Counted from the stretch's first letter, positions 43,199-52,875 are shown. The stretch is 64,000 nucleotides of DNA from Fidelibacterota bacterium (GCA_947475895.1 CANJMF010000008.1:1-64000); one strand, 5' to 3'. Translations and numbers: made by a program. Notes: a model not told the origin generated them from the letters alone.

Positions 43199-44883
43199 TG
43201 AGCGGCTTCCGTGTCGGGCGCCGAGGCGATGATCGCCACATCCACCCACCGCCCGCGAGAATACTCATAGCCGCTAAGGCGCGCGAGCTCGACTGTTGTG
43301 CGCCCCGCTTTAGTCAAGGCGTCCAATGCGGTTTGAAGCTCATCGATAGCGAACACGCCGACGGTTCTTTTGCTACCGAGCATTTCATCCGCGGCGGCGG
43401 GCGTCGTCGTGAGCCTAGTTTTCGTGCCGAGCAGAAAAACAGACGATGGTTCATGAAACCCGCCGAAGACGACTTTGTCGTGATCGTGCGCCTTGATGAC
43501 GGCCGCGATACGCGAGGTCAGTGTCAACGCCGGCAGGTGAGGTGCGATGACGAGGGTGGCGATGACGGCAATGATCGCGCCACACGCGGTCAGGATTCCG
43601 GCGATCTGATCACCTTCGCGGCGTTGAAGTCCGGCGACCGCGAAAATGGCCGCCGCACCGAACACCGCCGTGGCAAGTGCCGGACCAATAAATGTGTCGT
43701 CACCGTAGATTACGCCAGAATAAATAAGCCCGGCCGCAAGAGCAGTGGATACGAGCGCCCAGATAAACCGGTAAACGCGCCCCGGTACGCGCGCCATCAA
43801 AGTGCGAAGCGCGGTCATGTCCACCAACGTTTTTGAAGCCAACAGCGCGAACGCGGGAAACAGTGGCAGCGTGTAGTGCGGCAGCTTGGTTGGAATGAGT
43901 TCGAATATGATCCAGGCGGGAATGAGCCACGCGAGGCAGGAGCGGATCGCGCGGTCGTTACGGTTTCGCCAGGCTGAAATGACAACGAAGGGTGCGAGCA
44001 GCGACCACGGCCAAAGCGTGACGAGGGCGCTGACCAGGTATGTGCCTGGCCATTGTCCGTGCCCCTCTTGTCCGCCCAACAGCTTTGGGAGGATGTCGCC
44101 GCGTACGGCGTCGTTTACGAAACTGCCCTCTGTATTGCTCGACACCGCCAGGAACCACGGCAGCACGATCAGTAAGGTTAGCGGAATGCCGTACTGAGGG
44201 CGCGCGGCCAACGTCCATTTCCAATCGCGGTCGACAACGCACAAGGTCGCGACGGTCGCGCCGGCGATCAGCAAAATCACGGGGCCTTTGATAAGGACGC
44301 CGACGCCCAACGCGCCCCAGAAAACCAAAGCGGGTGCGATTTTTACCGCGCGGCCTGTCGTGTAGATCGTCCCGAGCGCCGTAAGGGCGACGGTGGTCGC
44401 GGCCAGTAACGCCGCGTCGGTTTTGGCGATGTGCGCTTCAACAATGGTCATCAGGCTTGTGGCGAGGACGGCACCGGCGATGAGACCCGCCTGCACGCCC
44501 CACAGCCGACGCCCAGCTGCGAACACGGCCATCACCGCCAGCCATGCTGCGAGTGCGGACGGGATGCGATAGGGCCACGCGTGCGTGAGGTCGCTTGCGA
44601 CCGTGAGCTTCAGAGCGGCCGCTTGCAGCCAATAAATGCCGATCGGCTTCTTGTTGCGCGCTTCGTTCTGAAAGTGGATGTGGATGTAGTCGCCGCTTTC
44701 CACCATTTGCTTAGTGGCCTGCATGAAGCGGGCTTCATCGCGATCAGTCGGCGGCAGCGACGCAATGCCGGGCAGGAATACGACCGCGCAAAGCAGGGTC
44801 AGTAAAATACATGCGCGCGTTGCCGTCAGCGCACGAGGCGCCGTTGACGCGCGAGGGGCGTTAATTTTGGAAATGGCGGGCAC
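43195..44883 (-). CDS. ArnT/PMT-like membrane glycosyltransferase (GT39/GT83 type)
   Basis: A 562-residue polytopic transferase with about 11 helices. The first periplasmic loop carries PPTDRDEARFMQATKQMVESG, the DE motif expected of GT-C enzymes using polyprenyl-phosphate sugars, and EARNKKPIGIYWLQA follows, typical of the ArnT-like group. It probably moves a sugar from a lipid carrier to lipid A or another envelope acceptor; the sugar is unknown. Overlaps a PAP2 phosphatase gene by four bases. Confidence 0.87.
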   Translation of the reverse strand: MPAISKINAPRASTAPRALTATRACILLTLLCAVVFLPGIASLPPTDRDEARFMQATKQMVESGDYIHIHFQNEARNKKPIGIYWLQAAALKLTVASDLTHAWPYRIPSALAAWLAVMAVFAAGRRLWGVQAGLIAGAVLATSLMTIVEAHIAKTDAALLAATTVALTALGTIYTTGRAVKIAPALVFWGALGVGVLIKGPVILLIAGATVATLCVVDRDWKWTLAARPQYGIPLTLLIVLPWFLAVSSNTEGSFVNDAVRGDILPKLLGGQEGHGQWPGTYLVSALVTLWPWSLLAPFVVISAWRNRNDRAIRSCLAWLIPAWIIFELIPTKLPHYTLPLFPAFALLASKTLVDMTALRTLMARVPGRVYRFIWALVSTALAAGLIYSGVIYGDDTFIGPALATAVFGAAAIFAVAGLQRREGDQIAGILTACGAIIAVIATLVIAPHLPALTLTSRIAAVIKAHDHDKVVFGGFHEPSSVFLLGTKTRLTTTPAAADEMLGSKRTVGVFAIDELQTALDALTKAGRTTVELARLSGYEYSRGRWVDVAIIASAPDTEAAQ

Positions 44884-44906
44884 GGATAAGGCGCGCCGCC
44901 CGCGGG

Positions 44907-45836
44907 CTACCGGGTGGGAACGGGCTCGGGCCCGCTGTAGTCATAGAAGCCCTTGCCGGTTTTGCGACCGAGCCAACCTGCTTCCACGTATTTCGCCAGC
45001 AACGGGCAGGGGCGATATTTGGTATCGGCCAGGCCGTCGTGAAGCACGTTCATGATGGCGTTGCAGGTATCCAGTCCGATGAAGTCCGCAAGCTCTAGAG
45101 GGCCCATAGGATGATTGGCTCCGAGTTTGAGCGCCGTATCGATGGCGCGCACAGTGCCCACGCCTTCATACAGCGTGTAAACGGCTTCGTTGATCATCGG
45201 CACCAGAATGCGGTTGACGATGAATGCCGGGAAATCTTCCGACGACACGGTCGTCTTGCCCAGCTTCTCGGCGAAAACTTTCAGTGATGCGAATGTGGGT
45301 TCATCGGTCGCGATGCCGCGGATCAATTCGACCAGCTTCATGATCGGCACGGGGTTCATGAAGTGCACGCCCATGAAACGCTCGGGGCGGTCGGTGATGG
45401 CGGCAAGACGGGTGATGGAGATCGACGACGTGTTCGAACACAAAATCGCTTCCGGTTGGATGGTCTGACAAAGCTCGCGGAAGATCTTTTTCTTGGTCTC
45501 TTCGTGTTCCGTCGCGGCTTCGATGACGAGGTCACGGTCGGACAGGCCGGCCAAGCCTTGGATTGTCTTGATCCGGGCCATGGCGGCGTTTTTGTCGGCT
45601 TCCGCGAGCGCGCCCTTGCTCACCTGACGCGTCATGTTCTTATCGATGAGCGCGACGCTTTTCTTAAGCTGCTCTTCGCTGATGTCCGACATGATGACGT
45701 CGAAACCGCCGATCGCACAGACGTGGGCAATGCCCAGTCCCATCTGGCCTGCGCCGACAATGCCGACTTTCTCGATAACCACCGGCTTTCTCGACGACTT
45801 AGCTGTTTCGCTCATGCCGCGTCCAACATCATTCAT
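44907..45836 (-). CDS. hbd: 3-Hydroxybutyryl-CoA dehydrogenase
   Basis: A 309-residue NAD-dependent dehydrogenase. The Rossmann motif is [47 protein letters not shown] and the HCDH signature ([19 protein letters not shown], then [15 protein letters not shown]) are all present. It interconverts acetoacetyl-CoA and 3-hydroxybutyryl-CoA in fatty-acid, butyrate or PHB metabolism. ATG at 45836 is supported by AAGGA eight bases upstream. It lies 42 bases after etfA; electron-transfer flavoprotein and Hbd are commonly encoded together. Confidence 0.92.
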   Translation of the reverse strand: MNDVGRGMSETAKSSRKPVVIEKVGIVGAGQMGLGIAHVCAIGGFDVIMSDISEEQLKKSVALIDKNMTRQVSKGALAEADKNAAMARIKTIQGLAGLSDRDLVIEAATEHEETKKKIFRELCQTIQPEAILCSNTSSISITRLAAITDRPERFMGVHFMNPVPIMKLVELIRGIATDEPTFASLKVFAEKLGKTTVSSEDFPAFIVNRILVPMINEAVYTLYEGVGTVRAIDTALKLGANHPMGPLELADFIGLDTCNAIMNVLHDGLADTKYRPCPLLAKYVEAGWLGRKTGKGFYDYSGPEPVPTR

Positions 45837-45878
45837 CTTGGAATCCTTGAAGAGATTAAGTGCGCTTACAAAACGCTT

Positions 45879-46808
45879 CTAAAGCGCCTTCGTCAGTTCG
45901 GGCACAACCGTGAACAGGTCGCCGACAAGGCCGTAGTCAGCCACCTGGAAAATCGGGGCTTCGGCGTCCTTGTTGATGGCAACAATGACTTTCGAATCCT
46001 TCATTCCCGCGAGATGCTGAATGGCGCCCGAAATGCCGACGGCGATATAAAGCTCAGGCGCGATGATCTTGCCGGTCTGGCCGACTTGGTAATCGTTGGG
46101 CACGAAGCCCGCATCGACTGCCGCGCGGCTTGCGCCGACGCCGGCGCCGAGTTTGTCGGCCAAGGCTTCGATAATCTTGAAGTTCTCGCCCGAGCCCATG
46201 CCGCGTCCGCCGGACACGACGATACGCGCGGATGTGAGTTCTGGGCGCTCAGACTTCGATAATGCCTGGCTGACGAATGACGATATGGCCGGATCGGCCG
46301 CAGCTGTTACGTTTTCAACGGCGGCGCTGCCGCCTTCTGCCTTCGCCTTATCAAATGACGAGACGCGTACGGTGATAACTTTTTTCGCGTCTTTCGATTG
46401 CACGGTGGCAAGCGCGTTGCCGGCGTAAATCGGGCGGATGAACGTATCGGCGGAAACGACTGCCGAAATGTCCGAGATCTGCGCCACATCGAGAAGGGCC
46501 GCCACGCGCGGCATTACGTTTTTGCCCGATGTGGTCGCGGGTGCGATCAAGTGGCTGTAATCGGCTGCGAGGCTGACGATGAGCGCTGAGAGAGGCTCGG
46601 CCAGCGCGTGCGCATACTGATCGGCGTCGGCAACACGAACTTTCGTGACGCCGGCAATTTTTGCGGCCGCTGCGGCAGCGTCGCCGCAGCCTTTACCAGC
46701 CACCAGGATGTGAACATCGCCGCCGGCCTGAGCGGCCGCAGCAACAGCGCTGAGCGTTGCGGATTTCAGCGTGGCGTTATCGTGTTCTGCCAGAACGAGG
46801 GAGGTCAT
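45879..46808 (-). CDS. etfA: Electron transfer flavoprotein alpha subunit
   Basis: A 309-residue FAD-binding subunit. The C-terminal FAD domain shows [51 protein letters not shown] and [16 protein letters not shown], the standard ETF-alpha signature. With EtfB it passes electrons from acyl-CoA and other dehydrogenases to ETF-ubiquinone oxidoreductase. Its start overlaps the etfB stop by four bases. Confidence 0.95.
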   Translation of the reverse strand: MTSLVLAEHDNATLKSATLSAVAAAAQAGGDVHILVAGKGCGDAAAAAAKIAGVTKVRVADADQYAHALAEPLSALIVSLAADYSHLIAPATTSGKNVMPRVAALLDVAQISDISAVVSADTFIRPIYAGNALATVQSKDAKKVITVRVSSFDKAKAEGGSAAVENVTAAADPAISSFVSQALSKSERPELTSARIVVSGGRGMGSGENFKIIEALADKLGAGVGASRAAVDAGFVPNDYQVGQTGKIIAPELYIAVGISGAIQHLAGMKDSKVIVAINKDAEAPIFQVADYGLVGDLFTVVPELTKAL

Positions 46809-47557
46809 GCGATCACCTTTGCTTCATTGCGAAGCTTGTCAATCAAGGCCGCTACATCGGCCACTTTGCCGCCACCTTGACGCTTGGGCGGCTCTTCGAC
46901 TTTCAGTGTGGTCAGGCGCGGAGCCACGTCGACACCCAATGCATCAGGCGTCAAGACGTCGATCGGCTTCTTCTTGGCCTTCATGATATTGGGCAACGAA
47001 GCGTAACGTGGCTCGTTGAGGCGCAAGTCGGTCGTCACGATGGCGGGCAGCTTCAACTTAATCGTCTCAAGGCCGCCGTCGACTTCACGCGTTACTACTG
47101 CCGCGCCGTCTTCCAGTTCGACTTTCGAGGCAAACGTGCCTTGCGACCAGTTCAACAGCGCGGCCAACATTTGGCCGGTCTGGCTGGCATCGTCATCGAT
47201 GGCTTGCTTGCCGAGAATGACGAGGTTCGGGCTTTCTTTTTCGACAATGGCCTTCAGGGTCTTCGCGACCGCGAGCGGCTGCACTTCAGCGTCGGTCTGT
47301 ACCAGAATGCCGCGATCGGCTCCCATGGCCAGGGCCGTGCGCAGCGTTTCTTGTGCGCCCGTGGGTCCCATGCTGAACACCACGATCTCAGTGGCTTTGC
47401 CGGCTTCTTTGAGACGAACCGCTTCTTCGACGGCAATTTCGTCGAAGGGGTTCATGGACATTTTGACGTTCGCCAATTCGACGCCCGATTTGTCCGCCTT
47501 CACGCGGACTTTGACGTTGAAATCGACCACGCGCTTAACCGCGACGAGCACTTTCAT
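46805..47557 (-). CDS. etfB: Electron transfer flavoprotein beta subunit
   Basis: A 250-residue subunit that binds [23 protein letters not shown] opens the protein; [21 protein letters not shown] and the ETF-beta signature region ([27 protein letters not shown] is spread over 47035-47115) are typical. The ATG at 47557 follows GGAGAGAGTCG; the open frame ten codons upstream is not needed. Coupled to etfA by overlap. Confidence 0.95.
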   Translation of the reverse strand: MKVLVAVKRVVDFNVKVRVKADKSGVELANVKMSMNPFDEIAVEEAVRLKEAGKATEIVVFSMGPTGAQETLRTALAMGADRGILVQTDAEVQPLAVAKTLKAIVEKESPNLVILGKQAIDDDASQTGQMLAALLNWSQGTFASKVELEDGAAVVTREVDGGLETIKLKLPAIVTTDLRLNEPRYASLPNIMKAKKKPIDVLTPDALGVDVAPRLTTLKVEEPPKRQGGGKVADVAALIDKLRNEAKVIA

Positions 47558-47713
47558 GCGATTCGACTCTCTCCGCTCTAAATTCATTAATGTGCTGGTG
47601 GCTTATGAACCGCGCACCAGACGGCAGTCCCCCTCAGGCTGCCGAACGAACAGTTAACCCCGTCCGCAGGCGGAAAAACACCTAATCCGGAGTCAAAGAG
47701 GTGTCAAACGAAT

Positions 47714-47756
47714 AATGCTGCGCTGCAGCATCAGAAAAAGGAACAATCTTTCTGAT
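47714..47756. terminator. Pair of hairpins between the adenosyltransferase and etfB genes
   Basis: ATGCTG-CGCTG-CAGCAT (about 47714-47731) and ATCAGAAA (47730-47737) with TTTCTGAT (47749-47756) form two adjacent inverted repeats just after the adenosyltransferase stop. On the minus strand TATTCG follows the first; T tracts are poor. They may end the adenosyltransferase transcript. Confidence 0.35.
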
Positions 47757-47767
47757 AAAACCGCGAA

Positions 47768-48331
47768 TTAAGTGCGGTTGGCGCCCGGCACCCAAAGGAC
47801 GTCGCCATGGGCCTTAGCGTTGATATGGCGCGACAAGACGAACAGATGGTCCGAGAGTCGGTTGGCATAGGCTACCGCCAGCGGATTGACGCTTTCGATT
47901 TCCGCCAAAGCCGTCATCTCCCGCTCGGCGCGGCGCACGATGGTGCGGGCGAGATGAAGGTAGGCTGCCGCCGGCGTGCCCCCCGGGAGGACAAAAGATT
48001 GAAGTGGGCTCAGAGCCGCGTTCATGGCGTCAATTTCGTGCTCCAAGCGGTCGACCTGGGGCTGAGCAATCCGCAAGGCATGGGTCTCTTCCGGTGCGGA
48101 CGGCGTGCAAAGATCCGCGCCCAAATCGAAAAGGTCGTTTTGAATGCGGACCAACATAGCGTCGCTGGTGGGGTCAGCCTGCAGCCGCGCAAGTCCCACG
48201 GCGGCGTTGGCTTCATCTACGCTGCCGTATGTGGCGACGCGCAGAGAATGCTTTTTGACACGCGCACCATCGCCAAGAGATGTTTCACCCTTGTCACCCC
48301 CGCGCGTGTAGATTTTGGTAAGTTTCACCAT
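47768..48331 (-). CDS. Cob(I)alamin adenosyltransferase, PduO type
   Basis: A 187-residue enzyme making adenosylcobalamin from cob(I)alamin and ATP. KIYTRGGDKGETSLGDGARV is the N-terminal ATP-binding block, YGSVDEANAAVGLAR and the helical IVRRAERE with the later NRLSDHLFVLSR complete the PduO signature. The ATG at 48331 starts the conserved region. It stands upstream of etfB on the same strand. Its product is the cofactor of the class II ribonucleotide reductase encoded at 28588-30867. Confidence 0.92.
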   Translation of the reverse strand: MVKLTKIYTRGGDKGETSLGDGARVKKHSLRVATYGSVDEANAAVGLARLQADPTSDAMLVRIQNDLFDLGADLCTPSAPEETHALRIAQPQVDRLEHEIDAMNAALSPLQSFVLPGGTPAAAYLHLARTIVRRAEREMTALAEIESVNPLAVAYANRLSDHLFVLSRHINAKAHGDVLWVPGANRT

Positions 48332-48373
48332 CTGACGTAATCTTATCACGCACTTCAACCTGAAGGCCACTGC

Positions 48374-49480
48374 GTGCTCCGCTTCTCGCCGACGCTCTCC
48401 ATATATATCGGTATTCAGTTTCTGCTGGCGTTTGCAGCCCTCCTGGGCGTGCTCGGCGGACTGATTCTTTTGTTCGACACGATCGAACTGATGCGCCGTT
48501 CTGTGAGTATCGACACGCTAAACTTTGGCACGCTGTTCGGCATGGCTATTTTGAAGCTGCCGCACACAGTGCAGGCGACGCTGCCGTTTATCATCATGAC
48601 GGCAATGATGTATGCGCTGTTTCGTCTGTCGCGCAATTACGAGCTGATTGTCATTCGTTCGGCGGGCGTTTCGGTTTGGCAGTTTCTCACGCCGCCTGTG
48701 GCGCTCGCGGCCATCATTGGCGTCGTGAACCTCATCGTCGTGGACCCCATCGCCGCCGCGGGCTACGACAGCTACCAGCGCATGGAGCGCGACCTCATTC
48801 TTCGCAGCCCGACCACGCTTAACATCGGCAAAGAGGGCCTATGGCTGCGGGAATCTCAAGGTGGCGAAACCAAGGTGCTGCATGCGGCGTCGGTGCGTCA
48901 GGAAAACAAGGCGCTCATTCTTAAAGACGTTTCGATTTTTCTCGCTACCGGTGAAACGAAGCTCGCGCGGCGCATTGAAGCCGAGCAGGGGCAGCTGCAG
49001 AACGGATCAATCAGCCTCGATAACGCATGGGACATGACGCCGCCGGCCGCAGCCGAATTTCACGCGACTTTTTCGCTTCCGACCGAACTGACGCTGGAAC
49101 AAGTACAAGATAGCTTTGCCTCGCCCGAAAGCATGTCTTTCTGGGATCTGCCTGAATTCATCCGCAATTCGCGTCTTTCGGGTTTTGCGGCGTTACCGCA
49201 TAGGCTTTATTGGCAATCGCTGCTCGCCTCACCGCTTCTTTTGTGCGCGATGATCTTGATGGCGGCGGCATTCTATCTCACCGCCCACGCGCGCCTCGCC
49301 GGATGGACCGCGCGCGGCGTTGCCGGCCTCGGTACGGGTTTTGTATTTTATTTCTTCAGCCGCTTCACATATGCGCTGGGACTGTCGTCGACATTGCCCC
49401 TGATCCTCGCTGCCTGGGCGCCGACGGCTGTCGCCCTGTTGCTGGGCCTGGCGTATCTTTTTCACCGCGAGGACGGCTGA
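48374..49480 (+). CDS. lptG: LPS export ABC transporter permease LptG
   Basis: A 368-residue LptF/LptG-type permease starting at GTG 48374. Three N-terminal helices, a large periplasmic beta-jellyroll (about 130-265) and three C-terminal helices fit the family. SFWDLPEFIRNSRLSGF followed by YWQSLLASPLLLCAMILMAAAF is typical of LptG rather than LptF. It helps LptB and LptC move LPS from the inner membrane to LptA. lptF is not adjacent in the window. Divergent from the adenosyltransferase gene. Confidence 0.88.
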   Translation: MLRFSPTLSIYIGIQFLLAFAALLGVLGGLILLFDTIELMRRSVSIDTLNFGTLFGMAILKLPHTVQATLPFIIMTAMMYALFRLSRNYELIVIRSAGVSVWQFLTPPVALAAIIGVVNLIVVDPIAAAGYDSYQRMERDLILRSPTTLNIGKEGLWLRESQGGETKVLHAASVRQENKALILKDVSIFLATGETKLARRIEAEQGQLQNGSISLDNAWDMTPPAAAEFHATFSLPTELTLEQVQDSFASPESMSFWDLPEFIRNSRLSGFAALPHRLYWQSLLASPLLLCAMILMAAAFYLTAHARLAGWTARGVAGLGTGFVFYFFSRFTYALGLSSTLPLILAAWAPTAVALLLGLAYLFHREDG

Positions 49481-49482
49481 GC

Positions 49483-50151
49483 ATGAACTGGTCGCGTGAT
49501 CTCAAGACCAGTCCGACGTTATGGTTTGCGCCGATTTGGATCGCGTTGCTGTTGCCGCGAATTGATCTCGCGCTTAGCCAAGCATTCTACGATAGCTCTG
49601 CGGGCTTTACTTGGGCGCGGAGCGGTGCGTTTGAATTTATCCGCGCGCTTGGTCCGGACATTATTATTGGCAGCTTGGTGCTCTGCATCGCACTCTATTT
49701 GATGAGTTTGCTGTCGTCGCGATGGATCTGGCGCATTACACCAAAGCGAATTGTGTATCTTGGGTTGACGCTTCTGATCGGACCGGGACTCATTGTCGAA
49801 ACGTTGCTCAAGCCGCATTGGGGCCGGGCTCGACCCCGCGAGGTTTCTGCGTTCGGCGGCGCGATGGAATATACGCCCGCCTGGCAGCCCGCCAACCAGT
49901 GCGACGGTAACTGCAGCTTTGTGTCGGGCCACGCGGCCGTCGCGTTCTGGCTCACGGCTTATGCATTTATCCTACCGCCGAGATGGCGTGCACCTATGAT
50001 TTGCCTTGGAATTGTGCTCGGCTTCGCTATGGGATTCGTGCGGGTCGCGCAGGGTGCGCATTTTATCAGTGACGTTGCGACAGCAGGCTTTCTCGTGCTG
50101 CTGGTGAACGAGGTTTTGGCGCGGCGTATGTTTCAACCGGTGACGTTATGA
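49483..50151 (+). CDS. PAP2 family phosphatase
   Basis: A 222-residue membrane phosphatase with motifs KPHWGRARPREV, SFVSGHAAVAFW and RVAQGAHFISDV, all three PAP2 blocks with catalytic histidines. ATG at 49483 is two bases after the lptG stop. It may act on LPS or lipid A, given lptG upstream. The 3' end overlaps the next gene by four bases. Confidence 0.86.
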   Translation: MNWSRDLKTSPTLWFAPIWIALLLPRIDLALSQAFYDSSAGFTWARSGAFEFIRALGPDIIIGSLVLCIALYLMSLLSSRWIWRITPKRIVYLGLTLLIGPGLIVETLLKPHWGRARPREVSAFGGAMEYTPAWQPANQCDGNCSFVSGHAAVAFWLTAYAFILPPRWRAPMICLGIVLGFAMGFVRVAQGAHFISDVATAGFLVLLVNEVLARRMFQPVTL

Positions 50152-50582
50152 CGCCTCCACAGCCAGCGAGAAAAATCCTCGGCATGTTTCGGAAGGCTGA
50201 GCCTGCGCCAGCGGGATGGCTGCCGGCGGATCGCGCCTATCCTAGTCTCGCCGCGACAATACCCGGCGTGACCAACCAACCAGGAATTTATGCGCTGTGG
50301 CAGTTGGGCGTGCGGCCGCAATGGTTGCGTGTAGGTGCAGCGGGCAATCTCGCGTCAGCCCTCGCGCAAATGATGGATGTGATGGAACTTGGTGAGCAAC
50401 CTGCATCAACCGTGTTTGTGGCATGGGCTTATCCGCCGTCGGGCCAACACAGCGGTATTGTCCGTTTCCTCGCGGATGCATTGCAACCCGCACTTCAAGG
50501 GGTGGCGCTTGCCTCTGATGCTTCCGGCGACTTGGCGGCTGCGGCAATTACCTACCCGTTGCCACCCGGCACAAAAATTTAA
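50148..50582 (+). CDS. Unknown protein with GIY-YIG-like pattern
   Basis: A 144-residue soluble protein. Residues about 42-72 read QPGIYALWQLG and later WLRVGAAGNLASALAQM, an order that recalls the GIY...YVG/NL start of GIY-YIG nuclease-fold domains. The usual catalytic tyrosine pair, arginine and glutamate are not evident, so any such fold would be degenerate. This is a by-eye resemblance only. The ATG overlaps the PAP2 stop (ATGA), and the type III polyketide synthase gene follows after 36 bases. Confidence 0.55.
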   Translation: MTPPQPARKILGMFRKAEPAPAGWLPADRAYPSLAATIPGVTNQPGIYALWQLGVRPQWLRVGAAGNLASALAQMMDVMELGEQPASTVFVAWAYPPSGQHSGIVRFLADALQPALQGVALASDASGDLAAAAITYPLPPGTKI

Positions 50583-50618
50583 GCAAGCATCCCGCGCGCG
50601 GGATATGCTCCACGCTTC

Positions 50619-51695
50619 ATGACCAGCCTTCCCGTCGCAATTCACAGCGTCGCTACTGCCTATCCGCCGTACTGCTTTCGTCAGGCAGACGTGATGGCGA
50701 AAGCGACGGAAGTTTTCGGTCACCGTCCCGAACTCATGCAGCGCATGGCCAAAAGCTACGGCAACGCCGGCGTAAAGCAACGCAATTCGTGCGTGCCGCT
50801 TGAATGGTATGCCACGGCGCATGGGTGGCCTGAGCGCGCGCAGCTGTTCGAGGAGAACGCGCTGCGACTTTTAACCGAAGCGGGACGTAAGGCTTTGGAA
50901 GCAGCGCATGTAGCGCCTCAAGATATTGCGGCCACCGTTACTGTGTCGTCGACGGGCATTGTGACACCAAGTCTGGATTCTCTTTTGCAAGGGCCCCTGG
51001 GTCTCGCTCCCCGCGTACAGCGCTTGCCGATCTTCGGTTTGGGATGTGCAGGCGGCGTCATCGGCCTTTCGCGCGCAGCCGCGATGGCGCGGGCCATGCC
51101 GGGACAATGGATTTTGTTTTTGTGTACGGAACTGTGCGGGCTGACGTTCCGTCCTTCCGACGACAGCAAAGCAAACATTATCGGCACGACAATTTTCGGG
51201 GATGGCGCGGCGGCAATTGTTTTGCGGGCGGCCGGCACTCACGCAGACAATGACCGTCCGCGCGCAACGATCCATGCATGGGGCGAGCACACCTGGCCCA
51301 ACACCCGCGATATTATGGGATGGCGCATAGAGGACGATGGTCTGGGCGTGGTGTTCTCGCGCAGCATCCCAAACCTCGTGCGCGAAGAAATGCGCGGCGT
51401 AACGGATGTCTTCCTCGCGGCCCATGGCTTCACACAGAAAGATGTCGATGGTCTCATCGTGCATCCGGGCGGCGAGAAGGTTCTTGAAGCGATGGAGGCG
51501 TGCTACGACCTGCCGCCGGGTGGGTTAACCGACGCCCGCGCCGTACTCGCCGATCATGGGAATATGTCGGCGGTCACCGTTTTGGCCGTGCTTGAGCGCG
51601 TACTTGAGAAGGGTGCTGCCGGGCGGCACCTCATGACGGCCCTCGGCCCTGGCTTTTCCGTCGGCATGTGCTTGCTGGACCTCGCCGGATCATGA
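50619..51695 (+). CDS. Type III polyketide synthase (chalcone/stilbene synthase family)
   Basis: A 358-residue thiolase-fold enzyme. The triad of the family is visible: cysteine in GLGCAGGVIGLSRA, histidine in LIVHPGGEKVLEA, asparagine in LADHGNMSAVTVL. CoA-linked starters are extended with malonyl-CoA and cyclised. The final ALGPGFSVGMCLLDL matches the conserved C-terminal GFGPG loop. With an overlapping ICMT-type methyltransferase gene downstream, an alkylresorcinol or alkylpyrone (phenolic lipid) product like the SrsA/SrsB pathway is likely; this is inferred from gene pairing. Confidence 0.9.
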   Translation: MTSLPVAIHSVATAYPPYCFRQADVMAKATEVFGHRPELMQRMAKSYGNAGVKQRNSCVPLEWYATAHGWPERAQLFEENALRLLTEAGRKALEAAHVAPQDIAATVTVSSTGIVTPSLDSLLQGPLGLAPRVQRLPIFGLGCAGGVIGLSRAAAMARAMPGQWILFLCTELCGLTFRPSDDSKANIIGTTIFGDGAAAIVLRAAGTHADNDRPRATIHAWGEHTWPNTRDIMGWRIEDDGLGVVFSRSIPNLVREEMRGVTDVFLAAHGFTQKDVDGLIVHPGGEKVLEAMEACYDLPPGGLTDARAVLADHGNMSAVTVLAVLERVLEKGAAGRHLMTALGPGFSVGMCLLDLAGS

Positions 51696-52204
51696 CAACG
51701 GATCTCTGGATTGCGGTGGCTCTTGTTGCGCTGGTGGTCTGTGAGCGTCTCGCGGAATTGGTCATTAGCGCGCGCAATCAGAAGCGGCTCATAGCGAGCG
51801 GCGGCATCGAGATTGGGGCCGCGCATTACCCCTACATGGTTTTGCTGCATGTCGCGTGGATGGGCGCGATTGTTGCCTGGGTGGCGGCTGGAGACGTGCG
51901 AGTCAGCGCGCCGATGGTCGTCGCGCATGTTCTCGTCGAGCTTGCGCGTGTATGGGTGATGACCTCACTCGGGCCCTACTGGACCACACGCATTATCACG
52001 GTTCCCGATGCACCGTTGATCGCGCGAGGCCCTTACCGCTTTGTGCGCCATCCTAACTATGTGGTTGTGACCATCGAAATTGCTTTGCTCCCCGTGGCTT
52101 TGGGAGCCTGGTGGATCGCGCTGCTTTTCTCGATCTTGAATGCGCTCATGCTGCGGGTTCGCATCGCGGCTGAGAACGAGGCGTTAGCCGCGCGCTCGCG
52201 TTAG
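51692..52204 (+). CDS. ICMT-like (isoprenylcysteine carboxyl methyltransferase family) membrane methyltransferase
   Basis: A 170-residue protein with about four membrane helices. LGPYWTTRIITVPDAPLIARGPYRFVRHPNYVVV is spread over 51969-52075 and is the SAM-binding RHPxY region of the ICMT/PEMT superfamily. In bacteria such proteins next to type III polyketide synthases methylate phenolic lipids. The ATG at 51692 overlaps the synthase stop (ATGA), so the two are translationally coupled. Its stop overlaps recX by four bases. Confidence 0.87.
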   Translation: MTTDLWIAVALVALVVCERLAELVISARNQKRLIASGGIEIGAAHYPYMVLLHVAWMGAIVAWVAAGDVRVSAPMVVAHVLVELARVWVMTSLGPYWTTRIITVPDAPLIARGPYRFVRHPNYVVVTIEIALLPVALGAWWIALLFSILNALMLRVRIAAENEALAARSR

Positions 52205-52794
52205 GCTGCGGCTTCCTCGGGTTTCAGTGCCATAACCCGGCGCGCGATATCGTAGGAAAATCCCGCGCGACCCAGAGACGCTAAATCTTTCTGCGTTTGT
52301 TTGCGCTGTTCGTCCGCCGTACCCTCGAATGTGCGGAAAGGACCAAGTCGCCGCCGACGCGCGTAAGCCACGGCAGCATCATAGGCGGCGTCACCCCCGG
52401 ATTCGGTTTCTTCAGTTGCTGCGATAACATCGCGGACGATCGCTGCGGATACACCCTTACCGTGAAGGTTAGCCCGAATTTTTTGCGGACTGCGTCCCAA
52501 GCGACGCAGTGATTTCGCGCGGTCGAGCGCATAGCGCGCATCGTCGACAGCGCCGGTTTTCACCATTTTCTCCACAACGGCGTCCGCCCAGGGAATCATG
52601 AGCGTACGGTCGTCGCCATGGTGTTTGCAGGCGCGGTCGATACGTCGCGTCAGAACGCGCTTTAAGTTCGCTGCCGTCGTGGCAAACCGCTCGACGTAAA
52701 AGACCGCGATGTTGTGTAACCGGCGTTCCGTCATCTTGCGCGGAACGCTCTTGGCGGCACGCTTTGGTGCTGGTTTTTCGCTGGCGGAGACCAT
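52201..52794 (-). CDS. recX: RecX family regulatory protein
   Basis: A 197-residue basic helical protein with three-helix repeats: TERRLHNIAVFYVERFATTAANLKRVL, DDARYALDRAKSLRRLGRSPQKIRANLHGKGV, and the C-terminal DLASLGRAGFSYDIARRVM. RecX modulates RecA filaments. recA is not nearby, as is common in alphaproteobacteria. Two ATG starts are possible (52794 and M21 in SVPRKMTERR). Confidence 0.83.
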   Translation of the reverse strand: MVSASEKPAPKRAAKSVPRKMTERRLHNIAVFYVERFATTAANLKRVLTRRIDRACKHHGDDRTLMIPWADAVVEKMVKTGAVDDARYALDRAKSLRRLGRSPQKIRANLHGKGVSAAIVRDVIAATEETESGGDAAYDAAVAYARRRRLGPFRTFEGTADEQRKQTQKDLASLGRAGFSYDIARRVMALKPEEAAA

Positions 52795-52875
52795 CTTGCT
52801 TTTATAGCTTGCGCCTTAATCGGCGGCAGCCCAAATCAGGCGCGCAAACCCACCGCAATCTGCTAAATTCACCCC

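Noticed and set aside
45363-47581. Long plus-strand frames opposite hbd, etfA and etfB
   Set aside because: All overlap well-conserved minus-strand genes and have shadow-like composition.
47588-47767. Intergenic stretch checked for a tRNA or small RNA
   Set aside because: Short hairpins only; no cloverleaf or TTCGAATC-like T-loop found.
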